Shown piece by piece: positions 26,191-34,385 of a stretch of 64,000 nucleotides of DNA. Where the stretch lies: assembly GCF_005117025.1 (NCBI RefSeq), contig NZ_SWCO01000012.1:62001-126000 (forward strand), read 5' to 3'. Below the pieces are notes generated by a model. It ran no database searches, was not told where the DNA came from, and saw only the letters and a list, made by a program, of their open reading frames with translations. Position numbers and translations under genes: made by a program. This DNA comes from Alteromonas portus (GTDB lineage: Bacteria > Pseudomonadota > Gammaproteobacteria > Enterobacterales > Alteromonadaceae). Each line of letters begins with the position of its first letter. The first letter of the stretch is position 1.

Positions 26191-27231
26191 ATGAGTATTT
26201 CCCCAAATTTCGAAGATATAAAACAAGCCTATGAACGTATAAAAGGCGACGTAAAGAAAACACCGATTGTTGAATCTTCGTTGCTCAACAAATGGATGGG
26301 CAACCGCATTTTGTTTAAAGCGGAGTGCTTACAGACCATCGGGGCATTCAAAATTCGCGGCGCTATGAATTTTTTAGCCCGCTTGAAAGAAGAAGGTCGT
26401 TTACCGAAGCATGTAGTTGCCAATAGTTCTGGAAATCATGCTCAGGCAGTAGCCTATGCAGCGTCTCACTTTGGTATTAAGGCCACTATTTTCGCTAGCG
26501 AGACCATTTCACCAATTAAAGCTGCCGCTACGCAAAGCTATGGTGCTGAATTAAAACTATTCCCTACCCGTCCAGAAGCAGACGCTGCTGTAGAGCAAGC
26601 CTCAAAAGCGCCAGACACAGTCTGGATACCGCCGTTTAACCACAAAGATATTGTGGCAGGACAAGGCACGGCAACGTTAGAAGCGCTTAACGAAATTGGT
26701 GAGGTAGATGCTGTCTTTGCGCCGTGTGGTGGCGGAGGGTTATTATCGGGTTCGTTGTTGGCAACTCGCGCACTACAGCCAAATGCATTGGTCATTGGCG
26801 CTGAGCCCGCCGAGGCGAATGACGCCTCTATGTCGTTGCAAGCTGGGGAGATCATTGCTTTAGATTATGCACCAAATACCTTAGCCGACGGCGCAGCCAC
26901 GCCATCTGTTGGCGATGTAACGTTTCCTATACTTCAAGAAATAGACGATTTCTACGAAGTAGATGAGCTGCAAATTGCTTATTGGACGCAATGGCTACAT
27001 CATCTACTAAAGCTTCATATTGAGCCTACGTGCGCGATGACCATGGCTGCTGTAGCGGCTTGGGCTGCCAACACTCCCCCCGGGCAAACCGCCCTTGTCA
27101 TATTGAGTGGTGGCAACATTAGCCAGGCGAGTATGGCTAAGATTTGGGAGAGAGACTTTTTGTTGCAACCTCCCATCCTCGAGTTCGATAACGAAGACGA
27201 ATTAGAAGTTACCGAGCGTGTTGAAGCATAG
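26191..27231 (+). CDS. PLP-dependent serine/threonine dehydratase
   Basis: A 346-residue cytoplasmic fold-type II PLP enzyme. The Schiff-base lysine is in GAFKIRGAMNF (about residue 55). The SSGNHAQAVAYAA loop (about 79) binds the substrate carboxylate. The Gly-rich phosphate-binding loop is PCGGGGLLSG (about 177), and the C-terminal LSGGN is near 310. The likely reaction is deamination of L-threonine or L-serine to the 2-oxo acid and ammonia. There is no regulatory ACT domain, so this is a catabolic-type or racemase-like member rather than biosynthetic IlvA. It stands 124 bases before the amidohydrolase gene. Confidence 0.88.
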   Translation: MSISPNFEDIKQAYERIKGDVKKTPIVESSLLNKWMGNRILFKAECLQTIGAFKIRGAMNFLARLKEEGRLPKHVVANSSGNHAQAVAYAASHFGIKATIFASETISPIKAAATQSYGAELKLFPTRPEADAAVEQASKAPDTVWIPPFNHKDIVAGQGTATLEALNEIGEVDAVFAPCGGGGLLSGSLLATRALQPNALVIGAEPAEANDASMSLQAGEIIALDYAPNTLADGAATPSVGDVTFPILQEIDDFYEVDELQIAYWTQWLHHLLKLHIEPTCAMTMAAVAAWAANTPPGQTALVILSGGNISQASMAKIWERDFLLQPPILEFDNEDELEVTERVEA

Positions 27232-27355
27232 GGTTGTGTTAGCGCGCAGCCTTTGAAGCTCGAGCAATTCTTGATGTTTAGGCTGCAAGGGCAACTTGGT
27301 ATAAAAGACTAAAAAACAAAGAAAAAAGCAGAAATAAAAAAGGCAGAAACTCACT

Positions 27356-29056
27356 ATGAACTCTACATTGTTCAAACTGACATTTAAAAAGCGTTCGCTT
27401 TCAAAATTACTCACCTCAACGTTTGCGACAGCGGCAACGTTAGGCGCTATGACCGCCACGTTTACAGTGGATGCTGCAACGCTAGTCGAGAATGTAAAAG
27501 GCTATACGTTAAATGAAAGTGGCAAACTCATTATGTTTAAAAACCTTGTCATTGATGAAGGCAAAGTGGTTGCATTAGATATCGATAAAGGCAACACGCC
27601 TGTCGACAGCACCATTGATGGCAAAGGCAAAGTCATGCTACCCGGGCTTATCGACGCTCACGGGCATTTGCTAGGCTTAGGCGCAAACTTGCTAGAAGTC
27701 GATTTGCGAGAAAGTAGCAGTGCTCAAGACGCGGCAAAGACAGTTGCCGAATACGCCTTTGCAAATGGACAACAAGCTTGGATCACTGGGCGCGGTTGGA
27801 ACCAGGAATTGTGGTCTGACAGAGCGTTTCCAACAGCGGCTGACCTGGATAAAGTAATTTCTGACCGACCTGTGGCACTAGCTCGCGTAGACAGCCACGC
27901 TACCTGGGTGAACAGTAAAGCGATGGAAATTGCGGGTATAACTAAAGACACCCCATCGCCTGCAGGGGGCGAAATCATTAAAGACGCTGACGGTAATCCT
28001 ACCGGTGTTTTCATTGATAATGCATCGCAGTTAATTGAAGCGCATTTGCCCAAAGCAAGCAGCGCTATTTACGAGCAGCAATTACATGCCGCAGGTGAGC
28101 ACTTACTAGCAAATGGCGTTACGTCAATGCACGACGCAGGCGTAGACAGAGACGTTTACGATTTCTATTTGAAAGAAGCAGTAGAAGGTGACTTGCCCGT
28201 GCGTATTTACGCTATGGTGAGTGCTACAGACCCTGATCTCAGCACCATGCTAGGCAACGGCACCATTCGCGACAAAGACGATTTCCTATATATTCGTTCG
28301 GTTAAAGCCTATGGCGATGGCGCATTAGGTAGCCGAGGCGCTGCATTGCTTGAACCTTATTCAGATGCGCCGCATCAACATGGTTTACTGTTAACTCAAC
28401 CAGAAGACATGACCCAACTGTTTACCACAGTTATCGGTGCAGGCTTTCAGCTTAACTACCATGCTATTGGCGATAAAGCTAACCATGTTGCACTGAACGA
28501 GTTTGAAGCAACGTTTAAGAGTATTGGCGGCAGTGAACTGCGAAACCGCATTGAGCATGCACAGGTCATTGCGCCAGATGACCTAGCTCGCTTTGCTTCG
28601 CTAAAGGTTTTACCTTCCATGCAGCCAACTCATGCCACCAGCGATAAAAACATGGCGGAAGATCGCCTAGGCAAAGATCGTATGAAAGGCGCTTACGCAT
28701 GGAAAACGCTACTCGATTCGGGCATTGCACTGCCCTTAGGCTCTGATTTCCCCGTTGAGCTTGCTAACCCATTTTACGGGCTTCACGCTGCGGTTACGCG
28801 CCAAGACAGAAACAATCAGCCCGTAAAAGGCTGGTATGCCCACGAAGCGTTAACCATTGAACAAGCCTTCAAAGGGTTTACGTTAGATGCAGCCTATTCA
28901 GGGCACATGGAAGATACCTTAGGTACGCTTACGCCTGGGAAATGGGCAGACTTTATCTTGGTAGACCAAGATATTTTTACCATTGATGCCAAAGACATTT
29001 GGAAAACCGAAGTACACGCTACTTATGTGGCTGGAGAAGAAGTTTTTTCTAAATGA
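27356..29056 (+). CDS. Exported amidohydrolase, YtcJ-like (amidohydrolase 3)
   Basis: A 566-residue metal-dependent hydrolase. A long signal peptide ends near VDAAT (about residue 41). The metal-binding block is LPGLIDAHGHLLGLG (about 95-108). YHAIGDKAN (about 366) and RIEHAQ (about 393) supply the other histidines, and GSDFPVE (about 462) the final Asp. Substrate is unknown; members of this group act on amides, imides or formylated compounds. The stop overlaps the permease start by four bases (ATGA), which couples the two genes and suggests that the permease imports the hydrolysis product. Confidence 0.88.
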   Translation: MNSTLFKLTFKKRSLSKLLTSTFATAATLGAMTATFTVDAATLVENVKGYTLNESGKLIMFKNLVIDEGKVVALDIDKGNTPVDSTIDGKGKVMLPGLIDAHGHLLGLGANLLEVDLRESSSAQDAAKTVAEYAFANGQQAWITGRGWNQELWSDRAFPTAADLDKVISDRPVALARVDSHATWVNSKAMEIAGITKDTPSPAGGEIIKDADGNPTGVFIDNASQLIEAHLPKASSAIYEQQLHAAGEHLLANGVTSMHDAGVDRDVYDFYLKEAVEGDLPVRIYAMVSATDPDLSTMLGNGTIRDKDDFLYIRSVKAYGDGALGSRGAALLEPYSDAPHQHGLLLTQPEDMTQLFTTVIGAGFQLNYHAIGDKANHVALNEFEATFKSIGGSELRNRIEHAQVIAPDDLARFASLKVLPSMQPTHATSDKNMAEDRLGKDRMKGAYAWKTLLDSGIALPLGSDFPVELANPFYGLHAAVTRQDRNNQPVKGWYAHEALTIEQAFKGFTLDAAYSGHMEDTLGTLTPGKWADFILVDQDIFTIDAKDIWKTEVHATYVAGEEVFSK

Positions 29057-30501
29057 GCAGTGAGAGCAAAAGCCTGTTAACCAAAGGGATTGGCGGCATT
29101 GGCGCTGCCCTTTTGGTGTTAAATGGCCTTATTGGGGCAGGCATTTTTGCTCTGCCCGCTAAAATGGCCGCTGAGCTTGGCGCTTTCAGCCCCTACATCT
29201 TTTTGATTTTCGGTGCACTTATGTTGGCCATTGTATGGTGTTTTGGGCAGCTAGCGGCGCTGTATCAAGAGACCGGTGGTCCTGTGGTGTACGCTCAAAA
29301 AGGCTTTGGTGACGCAGCAGCATTTCAAACTGGCTTTATTTACTACTTGGCTCGCGCAACCGCGATTGCCGCCAACATGCACGTGTTATTGCTATACGCC
29401 GGCTATGTGTGGCCCGAACTGAATGCGGGAATAGGCAAGTCATTCGCTATTATCGCGCTTACCACAGCACTAATTATAGTGAATATTGTTGGCCTCAAGG
29501 CCGCCATGCGTTCACTTGATGCTATCTCGATGCTAAAGCTACTGCCCTTCGTGGCGCTAATTGGAGTTGGCTACTGGCAGTTCGACTTTTCTAGTGTGCT
29601 AACGAGTTCTTCGGCAACAGTAGTGCCTGCATTTGATACCATTTCTGCTGGTGCCCTACTTACACTTTATGCTTTTATTGGTTTTGAAACGGTAGTTGTC
29701 ACAAGCGGCGAGACCAATTCACCGAAAAAGACTATTCCTCGGGCTTTAATGCTTACGGTTTCAGGCATTGCCATATTTTACTTTTGCGTGCAGTGGTTAT
29801 ATTGGCACACAGTAGGGCCTGCAAAGCCGGATAGCGCACCGCTAATTGCACTCGCCAATATGATATTTGGCGAAACCGGGGCCCTTATAATGACGCTAAC
29901 CGCCGTGGTGTCGGTTGCCGGTAACTTGTTAGCGAATATGATATCTACGTCTCGACTTACGTTCTCTATGGCGCAGCAATCACTCATTCCAGGTAAACTG
30001 GGACAGAAGTTAGGTGAGATTCACACATCCTTTGCTACCCCAGCAGTTTCCATATTAATACTGGGAATATTTGCCGGTACTATGGCACTTAGTGGCAGTT
30101 TCACGTGGCTAGCGATTTCGAGCGTGCTTGCACGGCTTGCGGTGTATGCAGTGTGTGTAGTGGTGTTGATAAAAGCGCAGCGCGCGCCTTTACAGAGAGC
30201 ATTTTTACAGGGGGCTCGCTTGCAGGGGACTCACTTGCAGGGGACTTCCTTGCAGAGCGCTTCTTCACAAAGCAGCTTTCAGCCCGACACTTCTGAAAAA
30301 GATGCTTATTTCAACGGCTCTGCAGGCGCATTAGCCAGCCCTGTAAACCTGTTTCGACGTCTGATACCCTTTGTAGCACTAGCGGTTTGCGCATGGTCTA
30401 TTGCACAGTCGTCAACCAACGCATGGCTATTTTTACTGGGTGAATTGGTAGTTGGCGCACTGCTCTATTTTGCTCAAAGCAACAAAATATCAAAAGGTTA
30501 A
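29053..30501 (+). CDS. APC-family amino acid permease with repeat insertion
   Basis: A 482-residue transporter with about 12 hydrophobic helices. The first helix has GLIGAGIFALP, the unwound GxG-type substrate site of the APC/YjeH group. After helix 10, a hydrophilic loop at about residues 377-420 holds tandem five-residue units (LQGAR, LQGTH, LQGTS, LQSAS). They are encoded by 15-base repeats at about 30187-30275 that are rare in this family. The protein is translationally coupled to the amidohydrolase and followed three bases later by the metallohydrolase gene. The three likely form one catabolic unit for an amino acid derivative. Confidence 0.88.
   Translation: MSSESKSLLTKGIGGIGAALLVLNGLIGAGIFALPAKMAAELGAFSPYIFLIFGALMLAIVWCFGQLAALYQETGGPVVYAQKGFGDAAAFQTGFIYYLARATAIAANMHVLLLYAGYVWPELNAGIGKSFAIIALTTALIIVNIVGLKAAMRSLDAISMLKLLPFVALIGVGYWQFDFSSVLTSSSATVVPAFDTISAGALLTLYAFIGFETVVVTSGETNSPKKTIPRALMLTVSGIAIFYFCVQWLYWHTVGPAKPDSAPLIALANMIFGETGALIMTLTAVVSVAGNLLANMISTSRLTFSMAQQSLIPGKLGQKLGEIHTSFATPAVSILILGIFAGTMALSGSFTWLAISSVLARLAVYAVCVVVLIKAQRAPLQRAFLQGARLQGTHLQGTSLQSASSQSSFQPDTSEKDAYFNGSAGALASPVNLFRRLIPFVALAVCAWSIAQSSTNAWLFLLGELVVGALLYFAQSNKISKG
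30187..30275 (+). repeat. 15-base tandem repeats in the permease gene
   Basis: Successive units of the type TTGCAGGGGACTCAC and TTGCAGGGGACTTCC, about five to six diverged copies in frame. They encode pentapeptide-like LQGxx units in a cytoplasmic or periplasmic loop. Confidence 0.8.
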
Positions 30502-30504
30502 ACC

Positions 30505-31146
30505 GTGGAAATTCAAGTTATACCCGTCACGCCCTTTGCTCAAAACTGTTCTTTAATTTGGGACTCATCCACTAACAAAGGCGCATTTGTCGACCCGGGC
30601 GGCGACATTGAAAAGTTGATTGAAGCTGTATCGAATAAAGGCGTGAGTATAGAGAAAATTATACTCACTCATGGGCACTTAGATCATGTAGGTGGTACTG
30701 TCGCCATAGCAGAACATTATGGTGTACCCATTGTTGGGCCGCATATTGGCGATAAATTCTGGTTAGATGCACTTATGCAGCAAAGCCAGATGTTTGGCTT
30801 TCCACCGGCCCAACCTTTTGCTCCCAATGAGTGGTTAAACGACAACGATACAATTTCAGTGGGCAATTTAACGCTAGACGTGCTGCATTGCCCGGGTCAT
30901 ACGCCTGGACATGTGGTATTGGTAGAACGCTCAAGCAATCGGGTTATTGTGGGGGATGTCATTTTCGCAGGCTCTATCGGTAGAACTGATTTTCCGCAAG
31001 GAAACCATCAGCAATTAATCGACTCGATTAAGCAGAAGATTATGGTGCTGCCGGATGATATGACGATTTACCCGGGTCACGGGCCAACCACAACGGTTGC
31101 GACCGAAAAGGCCACGAATCCTTATGTTTCGGGTCAATTCGGATAA
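30505..31146 (+). CDS. YcbL-like metallo-beta-lactamase-fold hydrolase
   Basis: A 213-residue cytoplasmic glyoxalase-II-type protein. The metal-binding motif is THGHLDHVGG (about residues 54-63). A histidine follows in HCPGHTPGH (about 131), Asp in VVGDVIF-like IVGDVIFAGSIGRTD (about 150), and the last His in YPGHGPTT (about 193). The spacing and the GSIGRTDFP segment match the YcbL/GloC group, which hydrolyses S-D-lactoylglutathione. The start is GTG at 30505 with AAAAGG upstream. It lies three bases after the permease stop, so it is the last gene of that unit. Confidence 0.88.
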   Translation: MEIQVIPVTPFAQNCSLIWDSSTNKGAFVDPGGDIEKLIEAVSNKGVSIEKIILTHGHLDHVGGTVAIAEHYGVPIVGPHIGDKFWLDALMQQSQMFGFPPAQPFAPNEWLNDNDTISVGNLTLDVLHCPGHTPGHVVLVERSSNRVIVGDVIFAGSIGRTDFPQGNHQQLIDSIKQKIMVLPDDMTIYPGHGPTTTVATEKATNPYVSGQFG

Positions 31147-31176
31147 AACCTCACGTTTTATCAGCGGTTAAAGAAC

Positions 31177-31228
31177 AAAAAGGCGAGGTGCGTTGAACAA
31201 GCTTTTGCTTGTTTCGCCCTCGCCTTTC
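31177..31228. terminator. Long hairpin between convergent genes
   Basis: Outer arms AAAGGCGAGG and CCTCGCCTTT enclose inner arms AACAAGC and GCTTGTT. It ends the YcbL-like gene and possibly also the VOC gene on the other strand. Confidence 0.8.
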
Positions 31229-31292
31229 GCTTATTTAAAGCTTGCTATGCATTTGCTTAACGCAATGCTTAAAAAGCGTTATTAACTAACGC

Positions 31293-31808
31293 TTATTCGT
31301 ATGCACCGCTAGCATAATGCAACTCATAGCTGTGGCTATAAATTTCAAGGATGTTGCCAAACGGGTCTTCCATGTAAATCATGCGGTAAGGCTTTTCACC
31401 CGGATAGTAATAACGCGGCGCCTTCATTCGCTTCTTGCCACCAGCAGCGACAATTTTTTCAGCCAAGCCTTCTACGTCTGGGTCTTGAACACAGAAGTGG
31501 AAGATACCGGTTTTCCAGTATTCAAAGTTGTTTTCTGGGTTTTCTTGGTTGCTGAATTCAAAAATTTCAACGCCAACACGATCACCTGTTGAAAGGTGCG
31601 CAATGCGGAATTTACCCCAACCTGCACCGAATACGTCGGTACACATTTCACCAATGGCCGAGTCATCTTCAACAATCTCGGTTGGCTTCATGATGAGGTA
31701 CCAGCCAAGTACTTCGGTATAAAATTTCACGGCAGCTTCTAAGTCAGGTACCGAAATACCGATGTGAGAAAACGTACGTGGATACGGTGTTTTTACTGCT
31801 TCAGTCAT
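31293..31808 (-). CDS. VOC/glyoxalase-family protein
   Basis: About 171 residues. The N-terminal vicinal-oxygen-chelate module starts with FSHIGISVPDLEAAVKFY and is followed by GWYLIM. The second module has GIFHFCVQDPDVEGLA and ends with MEDPFGNILEIYSH. The two His and one Glu of these blocks would bind a divalent metal. Substrate cannot be told; lactoylglutathione lyase-like or ring-cleaving activities are both possible. GTG at 31811 opens the frame, but ATG at 31808 sits six bases after AAGGAG and is preferred. It is divergent from the LysR gene, its likely regulator. Confidence 0.82.
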   Translation of the reverse strand: MTEAVKTPYPRTFSHIGISVPDLEAAVKFYTEVLGWYLIMKPTEIVEDDSAIGEMCTDVFGAGWGKFRIAHLSTGDRVGVEIFEFSNQENPENNFEYWKTGIFHFCVQDPDVEGLAEKIVAAGGKKRMKAPRYYYPGEKPYRMIYMEDPFGNILEIYSHSYELHYASGAYE

Positions 31809-32049
31809 CACTTACTCCTTTGTAGTGCAAGTTATCAAAATGGCTTAAGCGACCGTTTCGTAGGTTGTGTCTGTGCTTAGTTCAATGCAACGTTAATAAC
31901 ACCTTCTATATTAACGCTATTGCTAAGCCTCTCGACATGAAATCCCTCTCGAACACCGCTTAAGTGAATGTGCATTTATAGTAGCTAGACAAAGATGAAA
32001 CTTGAAATTATTATATTTTCTAAATTTGATAATTTAAATTTATACAGCG

Positions 32050-33084
32050 ATGATTAACCCTATTTGGCTAGATACCTTTATTACTTTAGTAGAAACGGGT
32101 AATTTTACGCGCACTGCTGAACAACGTTTTATGACGCAGCCGGGCGTAAGTCAGCACCTAAAGAAACTAGAAGAAGCATGCCAGTGTGAACTGGTGGTTC
32201 GTTTAAGCAAAGGGATTCAGCTTACAGAACAGGGCCAGCGTGTATATCAATACGCCAAAGAGCAACAGACAAAAGAACAAGACTTTATTGCCAGCTTAAA
32301 GTTCGACGCTCCTTTTGAAGGAAAATGTGTAGTAGCTTGTTCAGGTGCTATTGCTCAGCGTATTTACCCTGCTCTTTTGACACTACAAAAGCAGCATAGC
32401 GCGCTTAATATTCATGTGGAAGTCGCGCCTCGACGCACAATTTTAGCAGGCATAGCGAACAATACGCTTGAACTTGGCATTGTAACTAACCAGCCAGAGA
32501 GTGAAGATATACACAGCGAGTACTTAGGCGAAGAGGCGTTGGGGCTTATTCTACCGCGTAGCCTGCCTAATACGCTTACCGCACAGCTTTCTGAATTACC
32601 CATTAGTTCGCAGGGCTCTGTTTCAAGGTCTGGGTCTGCGTCGGCGTCGGGTTCGGGTTCGGGTTCGGGTGCAAAAGTAGCAAGCGTATCTGGCAAAGCA
32701 AAGAGCAAAACTGATGATGCTAGTTCGTTAAAAGACGTCCTTAACCATCTAGGGCTTATTAACCATCCAGATGCCATGCACTACTTGCAGCGCTATTTTA
32801 ACGATTGCGGAGAACCAGAGTTAGCCAACGTCAATCCTAATAAACTCCCTCACACCGGCTACATCAATCAACTTTCGCAAATTTTGCTTCCGGTAAACGA
32901 AGGGTTAGGTTACACCGTGCTGCCCACCAGCACATTAGAATTTGTATCATTTGCCGACAGACTGTCCATCTACAAAGCCAAAAACGAGGTAACAGAGCCC
33001 CTATACAGTGTTCAAACACCCCACAGCGCACTACCCGCCCGCTACCAAGCAGTTAAACAAACCATCACACAAGTATTGGGTTAA
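32050..33084 (+). CDS. LysR-type regulator with Ser-Gly insertion
   Basis: A 344-residue LysR protein. The winged HTH is at residues 1-60 (LDTFITLVETGNFTRTAEQ, then QPGVSQHLKKLEE). The effector domain starts near 90. Between its two lobes, about residues 188-227 are a low-complexity stretch of Ser, Gly, Ala and Lys that interrupts the usual fold. It includes a TCGGGT hexamer repeated four times. The upstream region is shared with the divergent VOC gene, so control of that gene is likely but not shown. The stop is followed five bases later by the first GTCAGAG repeat. Confidence 0.87.
   Translation: MINPIWLDTFITLVETGNFTRTAEQRFMTQPGVSQHLKKLEEACQCELVVRLSKGIQLTEQGQRVYQYAKEQQTKEQDFIASLKFDAPFEGKCVVACSGAIAQRIYPALLTLQKQHSALNIHVEVAPRRTILAGIANNTLELGIVTNQPESEDIHSEYLGEEALGLILPRSLPNTLTAQLSELPISSQGSVSRSGSASASGSGSGSGAKVASVSGKAKSKTDDASSLKDVLNHLGLINHPDAMHYLQRYFNDCGEPELANVNPNKLPHTGYINQLSQILLPVNEGLGYTVLPTSTLEFVSFADRLSIYKAKNEVTEPLYSVQTPHSALPARYQAVKQTITQVLG
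32647..32670 (+). repeat. TCGGGT hexanucleotide repeat inside the LysR gene
   Basis: Four perfect tandem copies of TCGGGT, preceded by related TCTGGG/TCGGCG units. The length is a multiple of three, so copy changes alter protein length without a frameshift. Confidence 0.9.
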
Positions 33085-33088
33085 AAAT

Positions 33089-33104
33089 GGGGTCAGAGTA
33101 CATT
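33089..33104 (+). repeat. GTCAGAG repeat, single left arm
   Basis: GGGGTCAGAGTACATT, five bases after the LysR stop. Its nearest possible partner is the inverted arm at 33201-33211. Confidence 0.9.
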
Positions 33105-33128
33105 ATCAAGCTAGCTAATCTGAATATT

Positions 33129-33211
33129 GGGGTCAGAGTACATTTTTACCTTGGGTTACCAACTAAGCGCTAAGACTTTAGAGAGCGGACTATAAAAGTT
33201 ACTCTGACCCC
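33129..33211. repeat. GTCAGAG repeat, 83-bp MITE-like unit A
   Basis: Left arm GGGGTCAGAGTACATT, right arm ACTCTGACCCC, with an interior shared with the next unit (TAAGCGCTAAG, then TTTAGAGAGCGGA). It sits in the gap between convergent genes. Confidence 0.88.
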
Positions 33212-33224
33212 ATAGTTCAATTTT

Positions 33225-33308
33225 GGGGTCAGAGTACATTATTATACTGGCTTAACGACTAAACGTAGAGCTTTATGAGAGCGGAGCCATTAAAATTACT
33301 CTGACCCC
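33225..33308. repeat. GTCAGAG repeat, 84-bp MITE-like unit B
   Basis: Same arms as unit A and a diverged but alignable interior (TAAACGTAGAGC, then TTTATGAGAGCGGA). It ends 11 bases before the stop of the glutamine amidotransferase gene. Confidence 0.88.
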
Positions 33309-33319
33309 ACAATTCGTGA

Positions 33320-34153
33320 TTAGTCGTGAAGCGAAGGGTCGGGCGCTACCATTTCGGCTTCTTTTTTATGTTCAGGAACATCCACTTTACCCGAGGCTAT
33401 GACTTCGCCCTCCTGCCATAGCTTCCACTCGCCCCGTTCGTAGATATCCCAATGTTCATCATTGGTCAGCGGTTCTGTAGCTATAATGCTTACCACATCC
33501 TTAGGTGTGGTCTCAGCGGCAAAATCAATTTCTACTTCAACATCACTTAAACAAGCCGGGCCGAAAGGCGCTCTACGGGTAATGCTGGCTAGCTTCGTAC
33601 TACAGAAGGTAAACAGCCAGTCGCCATTGCTCAGCAAGCAATTGAATACACCTTGCTGTGCATATTCTTGTGACAATGCCACCAGTGTTTCAGCTAACTG
33701 TTCAGGCATAGCGTCGCGGGGTAAATTCTGCCTAACATTATTCATAATGTCGCAGAAAAGCTCTTCGCTATCGGTATCCCCAACAGCCTCATAAATACCT
33801 GCTCGACGTGAGAAGTTGGGCAACTGCCCATTATGTGCAAACACCCAATAGCGACCCCAAAGCTCGCGAGTAAAGGGATGCGTGTTCGCCAGGTTAATAT
33901 TACCTACATTAGCTTGCCGGATATGACAAATGGCATTTTTACTTTTGATAGGTAGCTTCGAAACAAAGTCAGCGATGGGTGACGTAGCGCAGGGCTCAGG
34001 GTCGTGAAACATACGAACGCCTTTTTCTTCGTAAAATGCAACGCCCCAGCCATCTTTGTGTGGCCCGGTTTCACCACCGCGGCGAGTCAGCCCGGTAAAA
34101 CTAAAACATAGGTCAGTGGGAGTGTTCGCACTCATGCCTAAAAGTTCACACAC
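33320..34153 (-). CDS. Class II glutamine amidotransferase, YafJ-like
   Basis: A 277-residue Ntn-hydrolase-fold protein. The start codon is GTG followed directly by TGT, so the processed N-terminus is Cys, the nucleophile of class II amidotransferases (CELLGMSANTP). Other family blocks are DGWGVAFYEE (about residue 37), HIRQANVGNINLANTHPF (about 75-92), FAHNGQLPNF (about 101) and GDTDSEELF (about 120). The protein has no synthase domain, so its acceptor is unknown, as for E. coli YafJ. It is a single gene converging on the LysR gene, with repeat units between them. Confidence 0.9.
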   Translation of the reverse strand: MCELLGMSANTPTDLCFSFTGLTRRGGETGPHKDGWGVAFYEEKGVRMFHDPEPCATSPIADFVSKLPIKSKNAICHIRQANVGNINLANTHPFTRELWGRYWVFAHNGQLPNFSRRAGIYEAVGDTDSEELFCDIMNNVRQNLPRDAMPEQLAETLVALSQEYAQQGVFNCLLSNGDWLFTFCSTKLASITRRAPFGPACLSDVEVEIDFAAETTPKDVVSIIATEPLTNDEHWDIYERGEWKLWQEGEVIASGKVDVPEHKKEAEMVAPDPSLHD

Positions 34154-34289
34154 AGCGTTTATTACCTATAGCAGTTATTTCATTAAGTACATCGAGAATA
34201 CGCAAGCTTTTGGATTGAATCAATTCGACATAAGGTAGGAGTATCACATTCTGCCTGAGGTTCCATATTTGCCTTACAACTCGACGGAG

Positions 34290-34334
34290 ATTGGGGTCAG
34301 AGTACTTTTTGAGGAAATGTACTCTGACCCCAAT
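34290..34334. repeat. GTCAGAG repeat, simple hairpin
   Basis: Perfect 16-bp arms: ATTGGGGTCAGAGTAC at 34290-34305 and its reverse complement at 34319-34334, with a 13-base loop. T-rich sequence follows on the plus strand. Confidence 0.93.
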
Positions 34335-34385
34335 ATTTTTTTGTTGCTGACCAGATAAACGTAGGTATTTTAAGACTTACAGTTT

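Noticed and set aside
27724..28053. 109-codon minus-strand frame inside the amidohydrolase gene
   Set aside because: It is fully contained in a well-supported gene and has no start signals or homology that I recognise.
32412..32777. 121-codon minus-strand frame with an acidic Pro-Glu-Asp run
   Set aside because: It is the antisense reading of the Ser-Gly repeat in the LysR gene. The apparent repeat peptide follows from the hexamer and not from a gene.
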